Under the pieces are notes generated by a model that worked only from the letters and a program-made list of their open reading frames with translations, had not been told where the DNA came from and did not search any database. Below are positions 44,881 to 53,735 of a DNA stretch of 64,000 nt, one piece after another. Origin of the DNA: an uncultured Maricaulis sp. (lineage in GTDB: Bacteria; Pseudomonadota; Alphaproteobacteria; Caulobacterales; Maricaulaceae); assembly GCF_947259345.1 (NCBI RefSeq), contig NZ_CAMYLS010000005.1, positions 1 to 64,000 of the forward strand, given 5' to 3'. The position numbers were made by a program, and so were the translations under genes. Within the stretch, counting starts at the first letter, position 1, and each line of letters opens with the position of its first letter.

Positions 44881-46647
44881 GTGAGCGATCCTGACGATAC
44901 CGCCGGCGCAAAACCGGCCTCGACCGCCTCGCTCGCAAAGCGTCTCTGGCGCGACTGGCTGAGCCGTCGCCCGGGCCTGGTCGCATTGGCGCTGGTCCTG
45001 TCAGCCATCACGGCCGGCGCGGCCGCCTCCTATGCCGGCGTGATCGCCTGGACCTTCGACAAGCTCAATGCCGGAGCCGCAGACTTCTTCCCCCTCGCCC
45101 CGCTGGCCGTGATCGGCCTGGCGACGGTGCGTGGGGTCAGCCTCTATCTGCAGACCGTCCAGACCAACCGGCTCGCCCTGAATGTGATGCAGGACCTGCA
45201 GAACGCCATGTTCGGCAAACTGGTCCGGGCCGATTTCGCGCGCCTGCAGGCCGAAGGCACGGGCTCGCTGGTCTCGCGCTTCACCAATGACATCACCCTG
45301 CTGCGCGAGACGATTGTCCGCCTGGCCAATAATCTCATGCGCGACGTGCTGACGGTGATCATCACCGTGGGCGTCATGCTGAGCCTCGACTGGATGCTGA
45401 CCTTGCTCATCCTGGTTGTCTATCCGATCGCCGCCTGGCCGGTGATCCGGATCGGTCAGCGCTTGCGCAAGACCTCCTCCCAGGCCCAGAGCCAGATGGG
45501 CGAGGTCACCAGCCAGCTCGAAGAGAGCTTCTCCGGCGCCCGCATGGTCAAGACCTATGGGCTGGAAGGCTATGAGAGCGAGCGGGCGCGCAAATCCTTC
45601 TTCGACCGCCTGCGCTTTCTGCTGAAAATCACCGAGAACAAGGCCCGCGTCGATCCGATCCTGGAGGTCGTGGGCGGTCTGGCCTTTGCCGGACTGGTGG
45701 CCTTTGCCGGCTGGCGCATGCTCGAGGGCGAGACCTCGGTTGGCAATATCATCGGCGTGCTGACCGGGATCGGTGTCATCTCGCCGGCCATCCGGGCGCT
45801 GGGCACACTCAATGCGGTGGTCCAGGAAGGCTTTGCCGTCCTCGAACGCATCTTCACCATTCTCGATACCGACGAAACCGTCACTGCCGCACTCGACGCG
45901 CCGGCACTGAGCGTCGATCGCGGCGGCGTGGAGCTGGACTCGGTGAACTTCGCCTATCCCGACGGATCCGTGGCCTTGCGTGATTTCTCGCTGAAAGCGG
46001 CTCCCGGCGCCACCATCGCCCTCGTCGGCCCGTCCGGTTCCGGCAAGTCGACCATCCTCAATCTCCTGCCCCGGCTCTATGATGCGCAATCCGGCACGAT
46101 CCGGATCGATGGCACGGATACCCGTTCGGTCTCCCTGACCTCCCTGCGCCAGGCCATGGCCCTGGTCAGCCAGGATGTGACCCTGTTCGACGACTCGGTG
46201 CGCGCCAATATCGGGTTTGGTGACCTGGAAGCCGACGAGGCCGCCATCATCGCCGCTGCAAAGGCCGCCGACGCCCATGACTTCATCATGGCTCTGCCGG
46301 ACGGTTATGACAGCCCGGTCGGTCCGCGCGGCAGCAATCTGTCCGGCGGCCAGCGCCAGCGCCTGTCGATTGCCCGGGCCATCCTCAAGGACGCGCCCAT
46401 CCTGCTGCTCGATGAAGCCACCAGCGCGCTCGACACCGAGTCCGAGCAGCGGGTGCAGTCGGCTCTGGAACGGCTTTCACAGGGCCGGACCAGCCTGGTC
46501 ATCGCCCACCGTCTCTCGACCGTCCGCGATGCGGACTGGATCTATGTGATGGATCAGGGCTGCGTCGCCGAACAGGGCAAGCATGACGATCTCGTCGCCC
46601 GCGACGGGCTCTATGCCCGCCTGTGCAAGATGCAGTTCGGCGACTAG
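44881..46647 (+). CDS. ABC exporter, MsbA-like (lipid A/LPS flippase candidate)
   Basis: 588 residues, GTG start, 15 bases after DUF4170. N-terminal six-helix ABC exporter domain (e.g. [18 protein letters not shown]) fused to an ATPase domain with Walker [10 protein letters not shown], signature [15 protein letters not shown] and Walker [13 protein letters not shown]. Half-transporter that must dimerise. The context (DUF4170 before, DUF374 acyltransferase, waaA, lpxK, LpxL-like after) makes an MsbA role in flipping lipid A-core the best guess. Ends in a 4-base overlap with the convergent kinase gene. Confidence 0.88.
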   Translation: MSDPDDTAGAKPASTASLAKRLWRDWLSRRPGLVALALVLSAITAGAAASYAGVIAWTFDKLNAGAADFFPLAPLAVIGLATVRGVSLYLQTVQTNRLALNVMQDLQNAMFGKLVRADFARLQAEGTGSLVSRFTNDITLLRETIVRLANNLMRDVLTVIITVGVMLSLDWMLTLLILVVYPIAAWPVIRIGQRLRKTSSQAQSQMGEVTSQLEESFSGARMVKTYGLEGYESERARKSFFDRLRFLLKITENKARVDPILEVVGGLAFAGLVAFAGWRMLEGETSVGNIIGVLTGIGVISPAIRALGTLNAVVQEGFAVLERIFTILDTDETVTAALDAPALSVDRGGVELDSVNFAYPDGSVALRDFSLKAAPGATIALVGPSGSGKSTILNLLPRLYDAQSGTIRIDGTDTRSVSLTSLRQAMALVSQDVTLFDDSVRANIGFGDLEADEAAIIAAAKAADAHDFIMALPDGYDSPVGPRGSNLSGGQRQRLSIARAILKDAPILLLDEATSALDTESEQRVQSALERLSQGRTSLVIAHRLSTVRDADWIYVMDQGCVAEQGKHDDLVARDGLYARLCKMQFGD

Positions 46648-48251
46648 CCCTCCCGGGCCTGCATGATTTCGCTGCGACGTCCGCTTTCCGGCAAGGTGAC
46701 AGTGAATTTGGAGCCGGCACCCGGGGCACTTTCCACGACAATGTCACCGCCCATCAGCTCGGCCAGCTTCTTGGCGATCGCCAGGCCAAGGCCGGTACCG
46801 CCATTCTTGCGCTGCATGACCGCTTCGCCCTGGGCGAAAGGCATGAAGATGCGCTCCATCAACTCGCCATCCATGCCGATGCCGGTATCGCCGACCTCGA
46901 AGGTGACGTCATGGGTCCGATCAGCTGTCTGGGTCATGAGGCAGCGCACCCGCACCTCGCCGCGATCCGTGAACTTGACGGCGTTGGACAGGAGGTTGGA
47001 CAGGATCTGGCGCACCCGGGCCGGATCACCGACCACGTCACGCTCGGCAACCGGGTCGATTTCAAGGTGCAGGTTCAGCCCCTTCTCCATCGCCTTCATG
47101 CGATAGGGACCGGCGACAGTGCGGACCAGTTCGGCCGGGTTGAAACTGTCCTGCTCGACCTCGAACCGGCCGGACTCGATATTGGCGAGGTCGAGAATGT
47201 CGTTGAGAATGGTCAGGAGCGACTGGCCGGACCCTTCAATCAGATTGACCATTTCGCGCTGGGACGGTTCCAGCTCGGTATTGGCCAGCAGGGCGGACAT
47301 GCCGAGCACGCCATTCATCGGAGTGCGGATTTCGTGCGACATGGTGGCCAGGAAGCGCGACTTCGCGCGGCTGGCCTCGGTGGCCTGCTGGCGGGCTTCG
47401 ACCAGGTCGTGAATGTCCGTCATCGCGCCGACCATGCGGACCGGGTCGCCATCCGGCGTGCGCACGGCTTCGCCGCGCATTCGGAACCAGCGGTGCAGGC
47501 CACCGACCACCCGCAGACGCACGGTGAGGTCGAAAGGGCGGCCAGCCCGAAAATGCGCCTTCATCGCCGACTCGAAGCGCGGCCGGTCATCGGTGTGGAG
47601 GAGCGTGGTGAAGCTGTCCGCGCCAGCGGTAAACTCACGCGGCTGATAACCCAGCAATTCGCGCCCCCGGGCGGAAATATAGATCTGGTCGGTCTCGAGG
47701 CAGAAATCGAGAATGCCGTCGGACGTGCCCTTCATGGCCAGCTCGGCGCGATCGCCGGACTCGGCCGCCAGGATCTCACCGGTCAGGCGGCGGCGATAAT
47801 GGTTGAAGACCGAGAGCAGCTCGTCGGCAATGTCGATCGGGCGTTTGAACATGGCGACGACGATGCCGACCGACTGGGCGCCATTGTAAAGCGGCATGCC
47901 GACATAGGCGCGCATGCCCATTTCCTCGAGCATGAAATCGCGCGGATAACGTCCCGCAACATTGTCCTCGAAAATGTCCGCGCCCGCTTCCATGACGTCG
48001 GCGCAGGGTGTGCCTTTGAGTTCGTAACAATAATTCCCGACCAGCGCGCTGCCGCAGGCAACCTTGAGCGTGCGCATGCGCGAATGGGTGGCGTCGATGC
48101 GGGCGATGAAGAGGCGATCGGCGGCAAAGACCTCGGCGGTCTGCTTGACGAAACCCTCGAGAAAGGCCGGACCACACTCACGGGACAACAGGAAATTGAG
48201 TCGGTTCAACCGCTCCTGTGAGTAGTCCGTACGTATGGCCAGATCCGGCAT
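46644..48251 (-). CDS. GAF-PAS sensor histidine kinase
   Basis: 535 residues, no membrane segment, so a soluble sensor. GAF-like domain at about 20-170 ([40 protein letters not shown]), PAS domain at about 180-300 with PAC ([16 protein letters not shown]), HisKA with [18 protein letters not shown] (phospho-His), and HATPase_c with [21 protein letters not shown] and [12 protein letters not shown]. No receiver domain, so it needs a separate regulator; none is adjacent. Start ATG at 48251 was chosen because the longer frame has no ribosome-binding site. Lies inside the LPS cluster on the opposite strand. Confidence 0.9.
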   Translation of the reverse strand: MPDLAIRTDYSQERLNRLNFLLSRECGPAFLEGFVKQTAEVFAADRLFIARIDATHSRMRTLKVACGSALVGNYCYELKGTPCADVMEAGADIFEDNVAGRYPRDFMLEEMGMRAYVGMPLYNGAQSVGIVVAMFKRPIDIADELLSVFNHYRRRLTGEILAAESGDRAELAMKGTSDGILDFCLETDQIYISARGRELLGYQPREFTAGADSFTTLLHTDDRPRFESAMKAHFRAGRPFDLTVRLRVVGGLHRWFRMRGEAVRTPDGDPVRMVGAMTDIHDLVEARQQATEASRAKSRFLATMSHEIRTPMNGVLGMSALLANTELEPSQREMVNLIEGSGQSLLTILNDILDLANIESGRFEVEQDSFNPAELVRTVAGPYRMKAMEKGLNLHLEIDPVAERDVVGDPARVRQILSNLLSNAVKFTDRGEVRVRCLMTQTADRTHDVTFEVGDTGIGMDGELMERIFMPFAQGEAVMQRKNGGTGLGLAIAKKLAELMGGDIVVESAPGAGSKFTVTLPESGRRSEIMQAREG

Positions 48252-48297
48252 AAGCCCCTCTCCCTGCACTGCCCCCCGAGCGGGGAACTGAACGTGG

Positions 48298-48319
48298 TTA
48301 ACGAGCATTAATGTGACTC
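48298..48319. promoter_or_regulatory. TTAA-N6-TTAA motif with GANTC, upstream of the kinase gene
   Basis: TTAA (48298-48301) and TTAA (48308-48311) are 6 bases apart, and a GACTC methylation site follows at 48315-48319. They lie 47-68 bases upstream of the kinase start. The spacing equals that seen before ctrA (13669-13682) and is one short of the canonical CtrA box. Suggestive of cell-cycle control only. Confidence 0.35.
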
Positions 48320-48380
48320 AATCCTGTGGAAAGAGTCGTCATATCTGATGAATTCACTGGTTATAAAAAATGGGTGCTCG

Positions 48381-49043
48381 CTATTCGCGACGCAACAGCT
48401 TCTCGGTCAGCAGGTTACCCCACCAGCTGGACATGAAGCTGGCCTGCACGGACTCGCGATCATAGACGGTTTCCACCCATTCCCAGAAGTCCATCGGATG
48501 GGCTTCATTGTAGGTGCGATAGCTCTCGAAGAAATAATCCAGCACTCCGGTCTTGCCTGCCTTCACGTGCAGGTATTTCAGCGACAAGTGCCGGATCGCC
48601 TCGTCATAGGGCAATTTGAGATGGGTCAAGGCAAACAGGACGGAGATGATGCCGGCCCGGTCCGCGCCCGACTTGCAATGGATCAGGGCGGGATACTGGA
48701 TCGTCTCGAAAATCTTCACCGCCCGCTGCATGCGGTCGACATAGGGCGCCTCGCGTGAGCCGAAGGGCATGTCGATCATCTCGAGACCGAGACGCTCGCA
48801 GGCATCCTTCTCCAGATCGTAATAGCAGACACCCGGCTGGGTCCCGCGAATATTCAAAATGGTCTTGAAGCCGTCCGTCGCCAGGTTTTCGAGACGCTCC
48901 GGAGACGGCTGGTTGGACCGCCACATGCCGCCGCCGACTTCGTGCATGTTATGGAATTTCTGACGCAGAATACCGTGATCCTTCCACAGGAAATCCTGCC
49001 AGGCGCGCTCACGGTCCTTCGGGTCATTCAAGTCATAGGGCAT
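48381..49043 (-). CDS. Tyrosine/dual-specificity protein phosphatase-like protein
   Basis: 220 residues with the cysteine phosphatase P-loop HCKSGADRAG (CxxxxxR) at about residue 135 and an upstream general-acid region (MPFGSREAPY). It has the pattern GMWRSNQPSPERLENL and KTILNIRGTQPG typical of bacterial DSP-like phosphatases next to lipid A or polysaccharide genes. Substrate could be a phosphoprotein, phosphoinositide-like lipid or phosphosugar. ATG at 49043 (MPYDLND) chosen; an antisense start further up lacks support. Confidence 0.82.
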   Translation of the reverse strand: MPYDLNDPKDRERAWQDFLWKDHGILRQKFHNMHEVGGGMWRSNQPSPERLENLATDGFKTILNIRGTQPGVCYYDLEKDACERLGLEMIDMPFGSREAPYVDRMQRAVKIFETIQYPALIHCKSGADRAGIISVLFALTHLKLPYDEAIRHLSLKYLHVKAGKTGVLDYFFESYRTYNEAHPMDFWEWVETVYDRESVQASFMSSWWGNLLTEKLLRRE

Positions 49044-49146
49044 GCTGGGCCTTTCATCTGGCTGCGCATTTAGGCCGGTCTCGGCGATGACGCAACCGCG
49101 CGCCATGCTTGACCTTTTGCGCCACGGAGGTGAGCTAGGGTCCGTC

Positions 49147-49923
49147 ATGACCAAACGCCTGCTCTCCCGGCCCTGGGCCCAGGAAGTCCTTGCCTTCTTC
49201 GTCCTGCTCTATCTGGAGCTGGTCCGGCACTCCATTCGATGGGAGCACCGCAATACGGACTATGTCCAATCGGTCTGGGATGAGCGCAAGGCCATTCTCG
49301 GCTGTGTCTGGCACGGGCGGGTCCTGATGGCCCTGCACGGCTGGGCCCGCCAGAAGGACCGCATGGTCGCCCTCGCATCGCGCTCGCGCGAAGGCGAGAT
49401 CGGGTCCCGCCTGGCCCGCTGGTACAAGGTGGGCGTGGTGCGCGGGTCCTCGCGCAATCCCAACAAGCCGGGGGCGGCCAAGGGCGGCGAAGCGGCCTAC
49501 CGGGCCATGGTCAATCATCTCAATGCCGGCGGCTGCGGCGCCGTGACGCCGGACGGGCCGCGCGGTCCACGCATGCGGGCCGGCTTCGGCGCCGTGCGCA
49601 TGGCCCGTGATACCGGCGTCCCCATCCTGCCCTTCACCTGGTCGACCCGGCGCAAGACCGTTCTGCACAAGGCCTGGGACCATCACTGCCTGCCGCATTT
49701 TTTCACCCGCGGCGTAATCATCTGGGGCGAGCCCATTCATGTGAGCAAGGGCGCTGACGCCGCTGAACTGGAAGCGGCTCGGCTCAATCTCGAAACCCAG
49801 CTCAATACGCTGACCCACGAGGCTGACGAAGCGGTGGGCGGCGAGATCGTCAATCCCGACCCGAAACACCGCCCGGGAACCGGCAAGACCAAGGTGACCG
49901 GAGCCAGCGGGGCGACGGCGTGA
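49147..49923 (+). CDS. DUF374 lysophospholipid acyltransferase family protein
   Basis: 258 residues. CVWHGRVLMALHGWARQKDR carries the DUF374 WHG motif (HxxxxxxD-like acyltransferase centre) and AVTPDGPRGPRMRAGFGAVR the PDGPRGP motif, both diagnostic. An N-terminal hydrophobic segment (VLAFFVLLYLELV) anchors it to the inner membrane. The family sits in lipid A/Kdo clusters and is thought to acylate lipid A precursors. The next gene, waaA, overlaps by 4 bases. Confidence 0.88.
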   Translation: MTKRLLSRPWAQEVLAFFVLLYLELVRHSIRWEHRNTDYVQSVWDERKAILGCVWHGRVLMALHGWARQKDRMVALASRSREGEIGSRLARWYKVGVVRGSSRNPNKPGAAKGGEAAYRAMVNHLNAGGCGAVTPDGPRGPRMRAGFGAVRMARDTGVPILPFTWSTRRKTVLHKAWDHHCLPHFFTRGVIIWGEPIHVSKGADAAELEAARLNLETQLNTLTHEADEAVGGEIVNPDPKHRPGTGKTKVTGASGATA

Positions 49924-51215
49924 GCCTGCCAGCAACTCTTCTGGTGTATCGCGCGCTCACCGGGCTCGCCGCTCCGCTCCTGCCCGTCATTCTCGCCCGT
50001 CGCGCCAGGGCCGGCAAAGAAGACCCAGCCCGACGCCATGAGCGACTGGGTCGTCCACAGATCACACGTCCTGATGGTCGCCTGGTCTGGCTGCACGGTG
50101 CCAGTGTCGGCGAAAGCCTGGTCCTCGCGACCCTGGTTGACCGGATGGCCGCGGCCGATCCCGAACTGGAATTCCTGGTCACAACCGGCACAATGACGTC
50201 CGCCAGCCTGATGGAGAAACGCCTGCCACCACAGGCCAAGCATCAATACGTGCCCGTGGACACGCCGGGCGCTGTGCAGCGCTTTCTCGACCACTGGCGG
50301 CCGGATCTGGGTGTTTTCGCGGAATCGGAGCTATGGCCGAATCTCCTGCTTGAGGCGCGCAAACGGGCCATTCCGATGGCGCTGGTCAATGCCCGCATGA
50401 ATGCGGCTTCGCTGACGCGATGGCGGCGCCGTGGTGATGCCCTGCGCAGGCTTCTTGAGGCTTTCAGCTGGATCGGAGCGGCCGACACCCGCACGCGCGA
50501 CGGGCTGGAGGATTTGACCGGGCGCGAGATCGTGCTGGCGGGCAATCTCAAGCTTGAGGCCCGCGCGCCGGAGCCGGATGCCGCAGAGCTCACCGCGCTC
50601 AAGAACACCCTCGCCGGGCGCCCGATCTGGCTCGCCGCCTCGACCCATAGCGGAGAAGACGAGACGGTGTTGAGCGCGCATGCCTTGCTCCACAAGACCC
50701 AGCCCGGTGCCCTTTTGATCCTCGCGCCGCGCCACCCGGAACGCGGACCCGCGCTGGCAGAACTGGTTCAGGCGCGCGGTTTTCACCTCGCCTGCCGCTC
50801 GAAGGGCGATGTTCCGGACGGGCAGGACACGGTTTGGCTGGCCGACACGCTGGGCGAAATGCCCCTCTGGTTCGCCCTCGCGCCGGCCGCCTTTATCGCC
50901 GGCAGTCTGGAAGCGGGGATTGGCGGCCATAACCCGATCGAGGCCAGCCAGGCCGGCGCCTGTGTCATTAGCGGACCGCATGTCGACAGTTTCGATGATG
51001 TCTACACGGCCTATCGCGACCACGCGGCGATGCTGGAGATCGAGGATGCTGTGACCCTGGCCGAAGCGGTCGAGCAGGTCTGGCAGGGCCGGGCGCCGGG
51101 CAGGGCCGCGGCGCGCAAGGCCATCGCGGCAGCCTCTGGCGGTGCGATGAATACGACGCTGACAGAGCTCAACTCGCTTCTGGCCGCCGATACGAGTGGC
51201 GAGGCAATGACATGA
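49920..51215 (+). CDS. waaA: 3-deoxy-D-manno-octulosonic acid (Kdo) transferase WaaA
   Basis: A 431-residue GT-B fold glycosyltransferase that adds Kdo to lipid IVA. LVWLHGASVGESLVLATLVD contains the WaaA HGASVGE loop with catalytic Glu, and the C-terminal domain has LILAPRHPERGPALAEL and AAFIAGSLEAGIGGHNPIEA, the GGHNPIE nucleotide-sugar site. GTG start overlapping the preceding stop (GTGA). Number of Kdo residues added cannot be read from sequence. Confidence 0.95.
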   Translation: MSLPATLLVYRALTGLAAPLLPVILARRARAGKEDPARRHERLGRPQITRPDGRLVWLHGASVGESLVLATLVDRMAAADPELEFLVTTGTMTSASLMEKRLPPQAKHQYVPVDTPGAVQRFLDHWRPDLGVFAESELWPNLLLEARKRAIPMALVNARMNAASLTRWRRRGDALRRLLEAFSWIGAADTRTRDGLEDLTGREIVLAGNLKLEARAPEPDAAELTALKNTLAGRPIWLAASTHSGEDETVLSAHALLHKTQPGALLILAPRHPERGPALAELVQARGFHLACRSKGDVPDGQDTVWLADTLGEMPLWFALAPAAFIAGSLEAGIGGHNPIEASQAGACVISGPHVDSFDDVYTAYRDHAAMLEIEDAVTLAEAVEQVWQGRAPGRAAARKAIAAASGGAMNTTLTELNSLLAADTSGEAMT

Positions 51216-52225
51216 AAGAGCCCGCTTTCTGGCGCACCGATGGCGGGCGTGGATCCGGCACCCTGGCCCGGGCCCTGCTGGCACCGCTGGGCTGGATCTA
51301 TGCCTGGACGGTGGCCCGTCGCCTGCGCACCACCAAGCCGCAGCGCATTACTCCGAAAGTGATTTGCATCGGCAATCTCACGGTCGGCGGCACTGGCAAG
51401 ACCCCCATCACCCAGAGTCTGATGCAGCGCCTGAGCGATATGGGGCATGTTCCGGCCTCACTCTCGCGCGGCTATGGCGGTTCGGAGCCGGGTCCGCTGC
51501 GCGTCCGGCCTGACGAACACAGCGCCCAAACGGTTGGAGACGAACCCCTCCTTCTTGCCCGAAGCGGTGCCGCCTGGATCGCCCGTGATCGGGCGGCGGG
51601 CGGACAGGCTATCGAGACCGCAGGCGGGGCCGATATTGTGTTGATGGATGATGGCCATCAAAACCCGGACCTCGCCAAGGATTGCTCCATCCTCGTCGTT
51701 GACGGCGTCACCGGATGGGGTCCCGGGACCATCTTTCCGGCCGGTCCCCTGCGCGAACCGGTTCGTTCCGGCCTGGCCCGCGCTGATGCGGTGATCGTCA
51801 TGATGCCGGGACCGGATAGCGAGCCGGACTGGACAGGTCTCGGCTTGGCCGACCTGCAAGTCCCCGTCTTTCACGCCTGGCTGGAACCGGAAGGGCCTCC
51901 ACCGCCTGGCAAGCTGGTCGCCTTCGCCGGGATCGGGCGTCCGCAGAAATTCTTTGACGCCCTGGTCGCAGCCGGCGGCAAGCTGTCTGAAGTCGCCGTT
52001 TATGGCGATCATCACGCCTTCACCGCCGCCGACCTACGGCATCTCGATGCCCTCGCCACCGCCCATGATGCGCAGCTCATCACCACCGAGAAGGATTGGG
52101 TGCGCCTGCCGGCGGAAGCGCGTGACCGCATCGCCGCCTGGCCGGTTCGCGCCGCCTTCACAAACCCCGGCGCCCTGGACGGGCTCTTGCGCGACGTCAT
52201 GGACGCCACGCCCGAGGCTCGTTAA
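51212..52225 (+). CDS. lpxK: Tetraacyldisaccharide 4'-kinase LpxK
   Basis: 337 residues. The membrane-associated P-loop kinase that phosphorylates the 4' position of the lipid A precursor. Walker A is in IGNLTVGGTGKTPITQSLMQ, and DIVLMDDGHQNPDLAKD holds the catalytic DDGxQ motif. ATGA overlap with waaA shows tight coupling. It normally acts before WaaA in the pathway. Confidence 0.95.
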   Translation: MKEPAFWRTDGGRGSGTLARALLAPLGWIYAWTVARRLRTTKPQRITPKVICIGNLTVGGTGKTPITQSLMQRLSDMGHVPASLSRGYGGSEPGPLRVRPDEHSAQTVGDEPLLLARSGAAWIARDRAAGGQAIETAGGADIVLMDDGHQNPDLAKDCSILVVDGVTGWGPGTIFPAGPLREPVRSGLARADAVIVMMPGPDSEPDWTGLGLADLQVPVFHAWLEPEGPPPPGKLVAFAGIGRPQKFFDALVAAGGKLSEVAVYGDHHAFTAADLRHLDALATAHDAQLITTEKDWVRLPAEARDRIAAWPVRAAFTNPGALDGLLRDVMDATPEAR

Positions 52226-52234
52226 ATCCGTTTA

Positions 52235-53155
52235 ATGATAGAAGCCCAACGCAATGCCTCTGCGATGACCCGGATCGGCTGGCACTTTGAAGCCGCCGCC
52301 TGGGACGCCTATGCGGGCTGGTACAAGATCAAGGGGATCGACAAGGCCTCCGACGCCGCCGGTGAGCTCTTGCGCACACTCGGGCCGTTGATGCCCGTCC
52401 ACAAGGTTGCCCGGATCAACATGCAGCGCTGCTTCCCGGACGCAGCAGAGCCCGAGATCGAGCGCCTGCTTGGCGGCATGTGGGAGAATTTCGGCAGACT
52501 GGCCGGCGAGATGCCGCATCTGGGCGTGTTCGCAGGGCCGGAATTCAATGACCGGGTCGAGTTCATCGGTCGCGAGAAATTCGAAGCTCTGCGCGATATG
52601 GGCAAGCCGGCCGTCATCATCTCGATGCATCACTCGAACTGGGAAATCGCGGCCGCCGCGATCAGTCAGACCGGCCTGCCCTGCCACATCACCTATCGCC
52701 CCGCCAACAACCCGCTGATCGACCAGCGCATCTCCGACATGCGCGTGGGCTATGGCGTGAAGACCCTCACCGCCAAGGGCGGCGATGGCGCCAAGGCGCT
52801 GATGCAGGCGCTTAGGGCCGGCGAGTCGGTGGCGCTGATGAACGACCAGAAAATGAATGACGGCGTTGAAGCCCCCTTCTTCGGCCATCCCTCCATGACC
52901 GCACCCGGACCAACACGGCTGGCCATGCGTCATGGCTGCCCGCTATTGCCACTCTCGGTGCGCCGCATGGGTGGCGCCCGCTTCCGCGTGGAAGTTCACG
53001 ACCCCATCGAGATATCGACCAATCCCGACAAGTCCGCCGCCATCATCGAGACGGTGACGCGGATCAATCAATGGGTGGAAAGCGAAATCCGCCAGGCCCC
53101 GGAGCAATGGTTCTGGGTGCATCGTCGCTGGGCGAAATCGGTGTACAGGGGTTAG
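52235..53155 (+). CDS. LpxL/LpxM-type lipid A acyltransferase
   Basis: 306 residues of the LABLAT family. VIISMHHSNWEIAAAAIS carries the HxxxxE catalytic motif, VALMNDQKMNDGVEAPFFG the conserved block 3, and APEQWFWVHRRWAKS the C-terminal block. Such enzymes add secondary acyl chains to Kdo-lipid IVA. Which chain is added is not determinable. Starts 9 bases after lpxK. Last gene of the lipid A unit. Confidence 0.88.
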   Translation: MIEAQRNASAMTRIGWHFEAAAWDAYAGWYKIKGIDKASDAAGELLRTLGPLMPVHKVARINMQRCFPDAAEPEIERLLGGMWENFGRLAGEMPHLGVFAGPEFNDRVEFIGREKFEALRDMGKPAVIISMHHSNWEIAAAAISQTGLPCHITYRPANNPLIDQRISDMRVGYGVKTLTAKGGDGAKALMQALRAGESVALMNDQKMNDGVEAPFFGHPSMTAPGPTRLAMRHGCPLLPLSVRRMGGARFRVEVHDPIEISTNPDKSAAIIETVTRINQWVESEIRQAPEQWFWVHRRWAKSVYRG

Positions 53156-53220
53156 GTGGGGGTGGGGCGGATTTTGGAGCGTCTCGCATAGTGGCCGGGA
53201 TCGGCTGACGGGGCTTGGCT

Positions 53221-53247
53221 GGTCCGAGAAAAAATGCTGCTCGGACC
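53221..53247. repeat. Inverted repeat before the small AT-rich gene
   Basis: GGTCCGAG (53221-53228) and CTCGGACC (53240-53247) pair over 8 bp around an A-rich 11-base loop. It follows the lipid A operon, so it may terminate that transcript (GGTCCGAG then AAAAAA on one strand). Overlapping AATTGG/CCAATT copies follow to 53268. This placement argues against the earliest ATG (53234) being the start of the next gene. Confidence 0.5.
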
Positions 53248-53278
53248 CAATTGTCCAATGAGAATTGGAAGTTTGCTC

Positions 53279-53479
53279 ATGTTGGATTTCTATTCGAGAT
53301 TCTTGAACCGCTTCGGTTTTTCCGTTGCGCTTTACCTGACAGTCGCGCTGGGCACCATTTTCCTCAGACGATTTTTGGGAATTCCAACGAGCGCTGTGCC
53401 TTGGATTATCGGCGGAGCATTCATTGTCCTCGTGTTGTACCAGTTGATCGTTGTGGCTGGCCGTTCAGGCCGTAAATAA
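53279..53479 (+). CDS. Small hydrophobic protein, AT-rich, unknown
   Basis: 66 residues from the ATG at 53279 (preceded by TTGGAAG at proper spacing); in-frame ATGs at 53234 and 53258 are alternatives. Two predicted membrane helices: FGFSVALYLTVALGTIFL and WIIGGAFIVLVLYQLIVV, with a basic tail. The base composition is clearly lower in GC than the neighbours and the third-position bias is weak, so this may be acquired DNA or not a gene at all. No family recognised. Confidence 0.45.
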   Translation: MLDFYSRFLNRFGFSVALYLTVALGTIFLRRFLGIPTSAVPWIIGGAFIVLVLYQLIVVAGRSGRK

Positions 53480-53535
53480 GCGGCGGCATACACCATTACG
53501 GCCTCTTCACGTCTGAGCGCCTGGCGCAAACCCCA

Positions 53536-53672
53536 CCATAAACCGCTTGCCGAGAGGTCGCCGAATCCGTTTCTTCAGCTCAAGGGTAAAGCCGCGAAGC
53601 GGCCGCTGCGCGGCCCTTGACCTGAAGAAACGGATTCGGCCTGCTGGCTGACAAGCGATGTATGGCTGACTG
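53536..53672 (+). repeat. Dispersed palindromic repeat, copy B
   Basis: A 137-base element whose core is a long hairpin: 53560-53586 pairs with 53614-53640 at 26 of 27 positions, with an inner GCGGCCGC palindrome at the tip. It aligns with 25478-25610 in reverse orientation over its full length. The 256-base gap between the small membrane gene and the M23 gene is otherwise without a gene; the left part (53480-53535) shows nothing recognisable. Confidence 0.7.
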
Positions 53673-53735
53673 CGCGCGCGGCGCTCAAGTCCGACCGGGG
53701 GCCGCGCGCCGGGATCAAGCGCAAAGCCCTCCTGC

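Noticed and set aside
46623-48221. 532-codon plus-strand frame opposite the histidine kinase
   Set aside because: Shadow; the reverse strand has clear GAF, PAS, HisKA and HATPase motifs.
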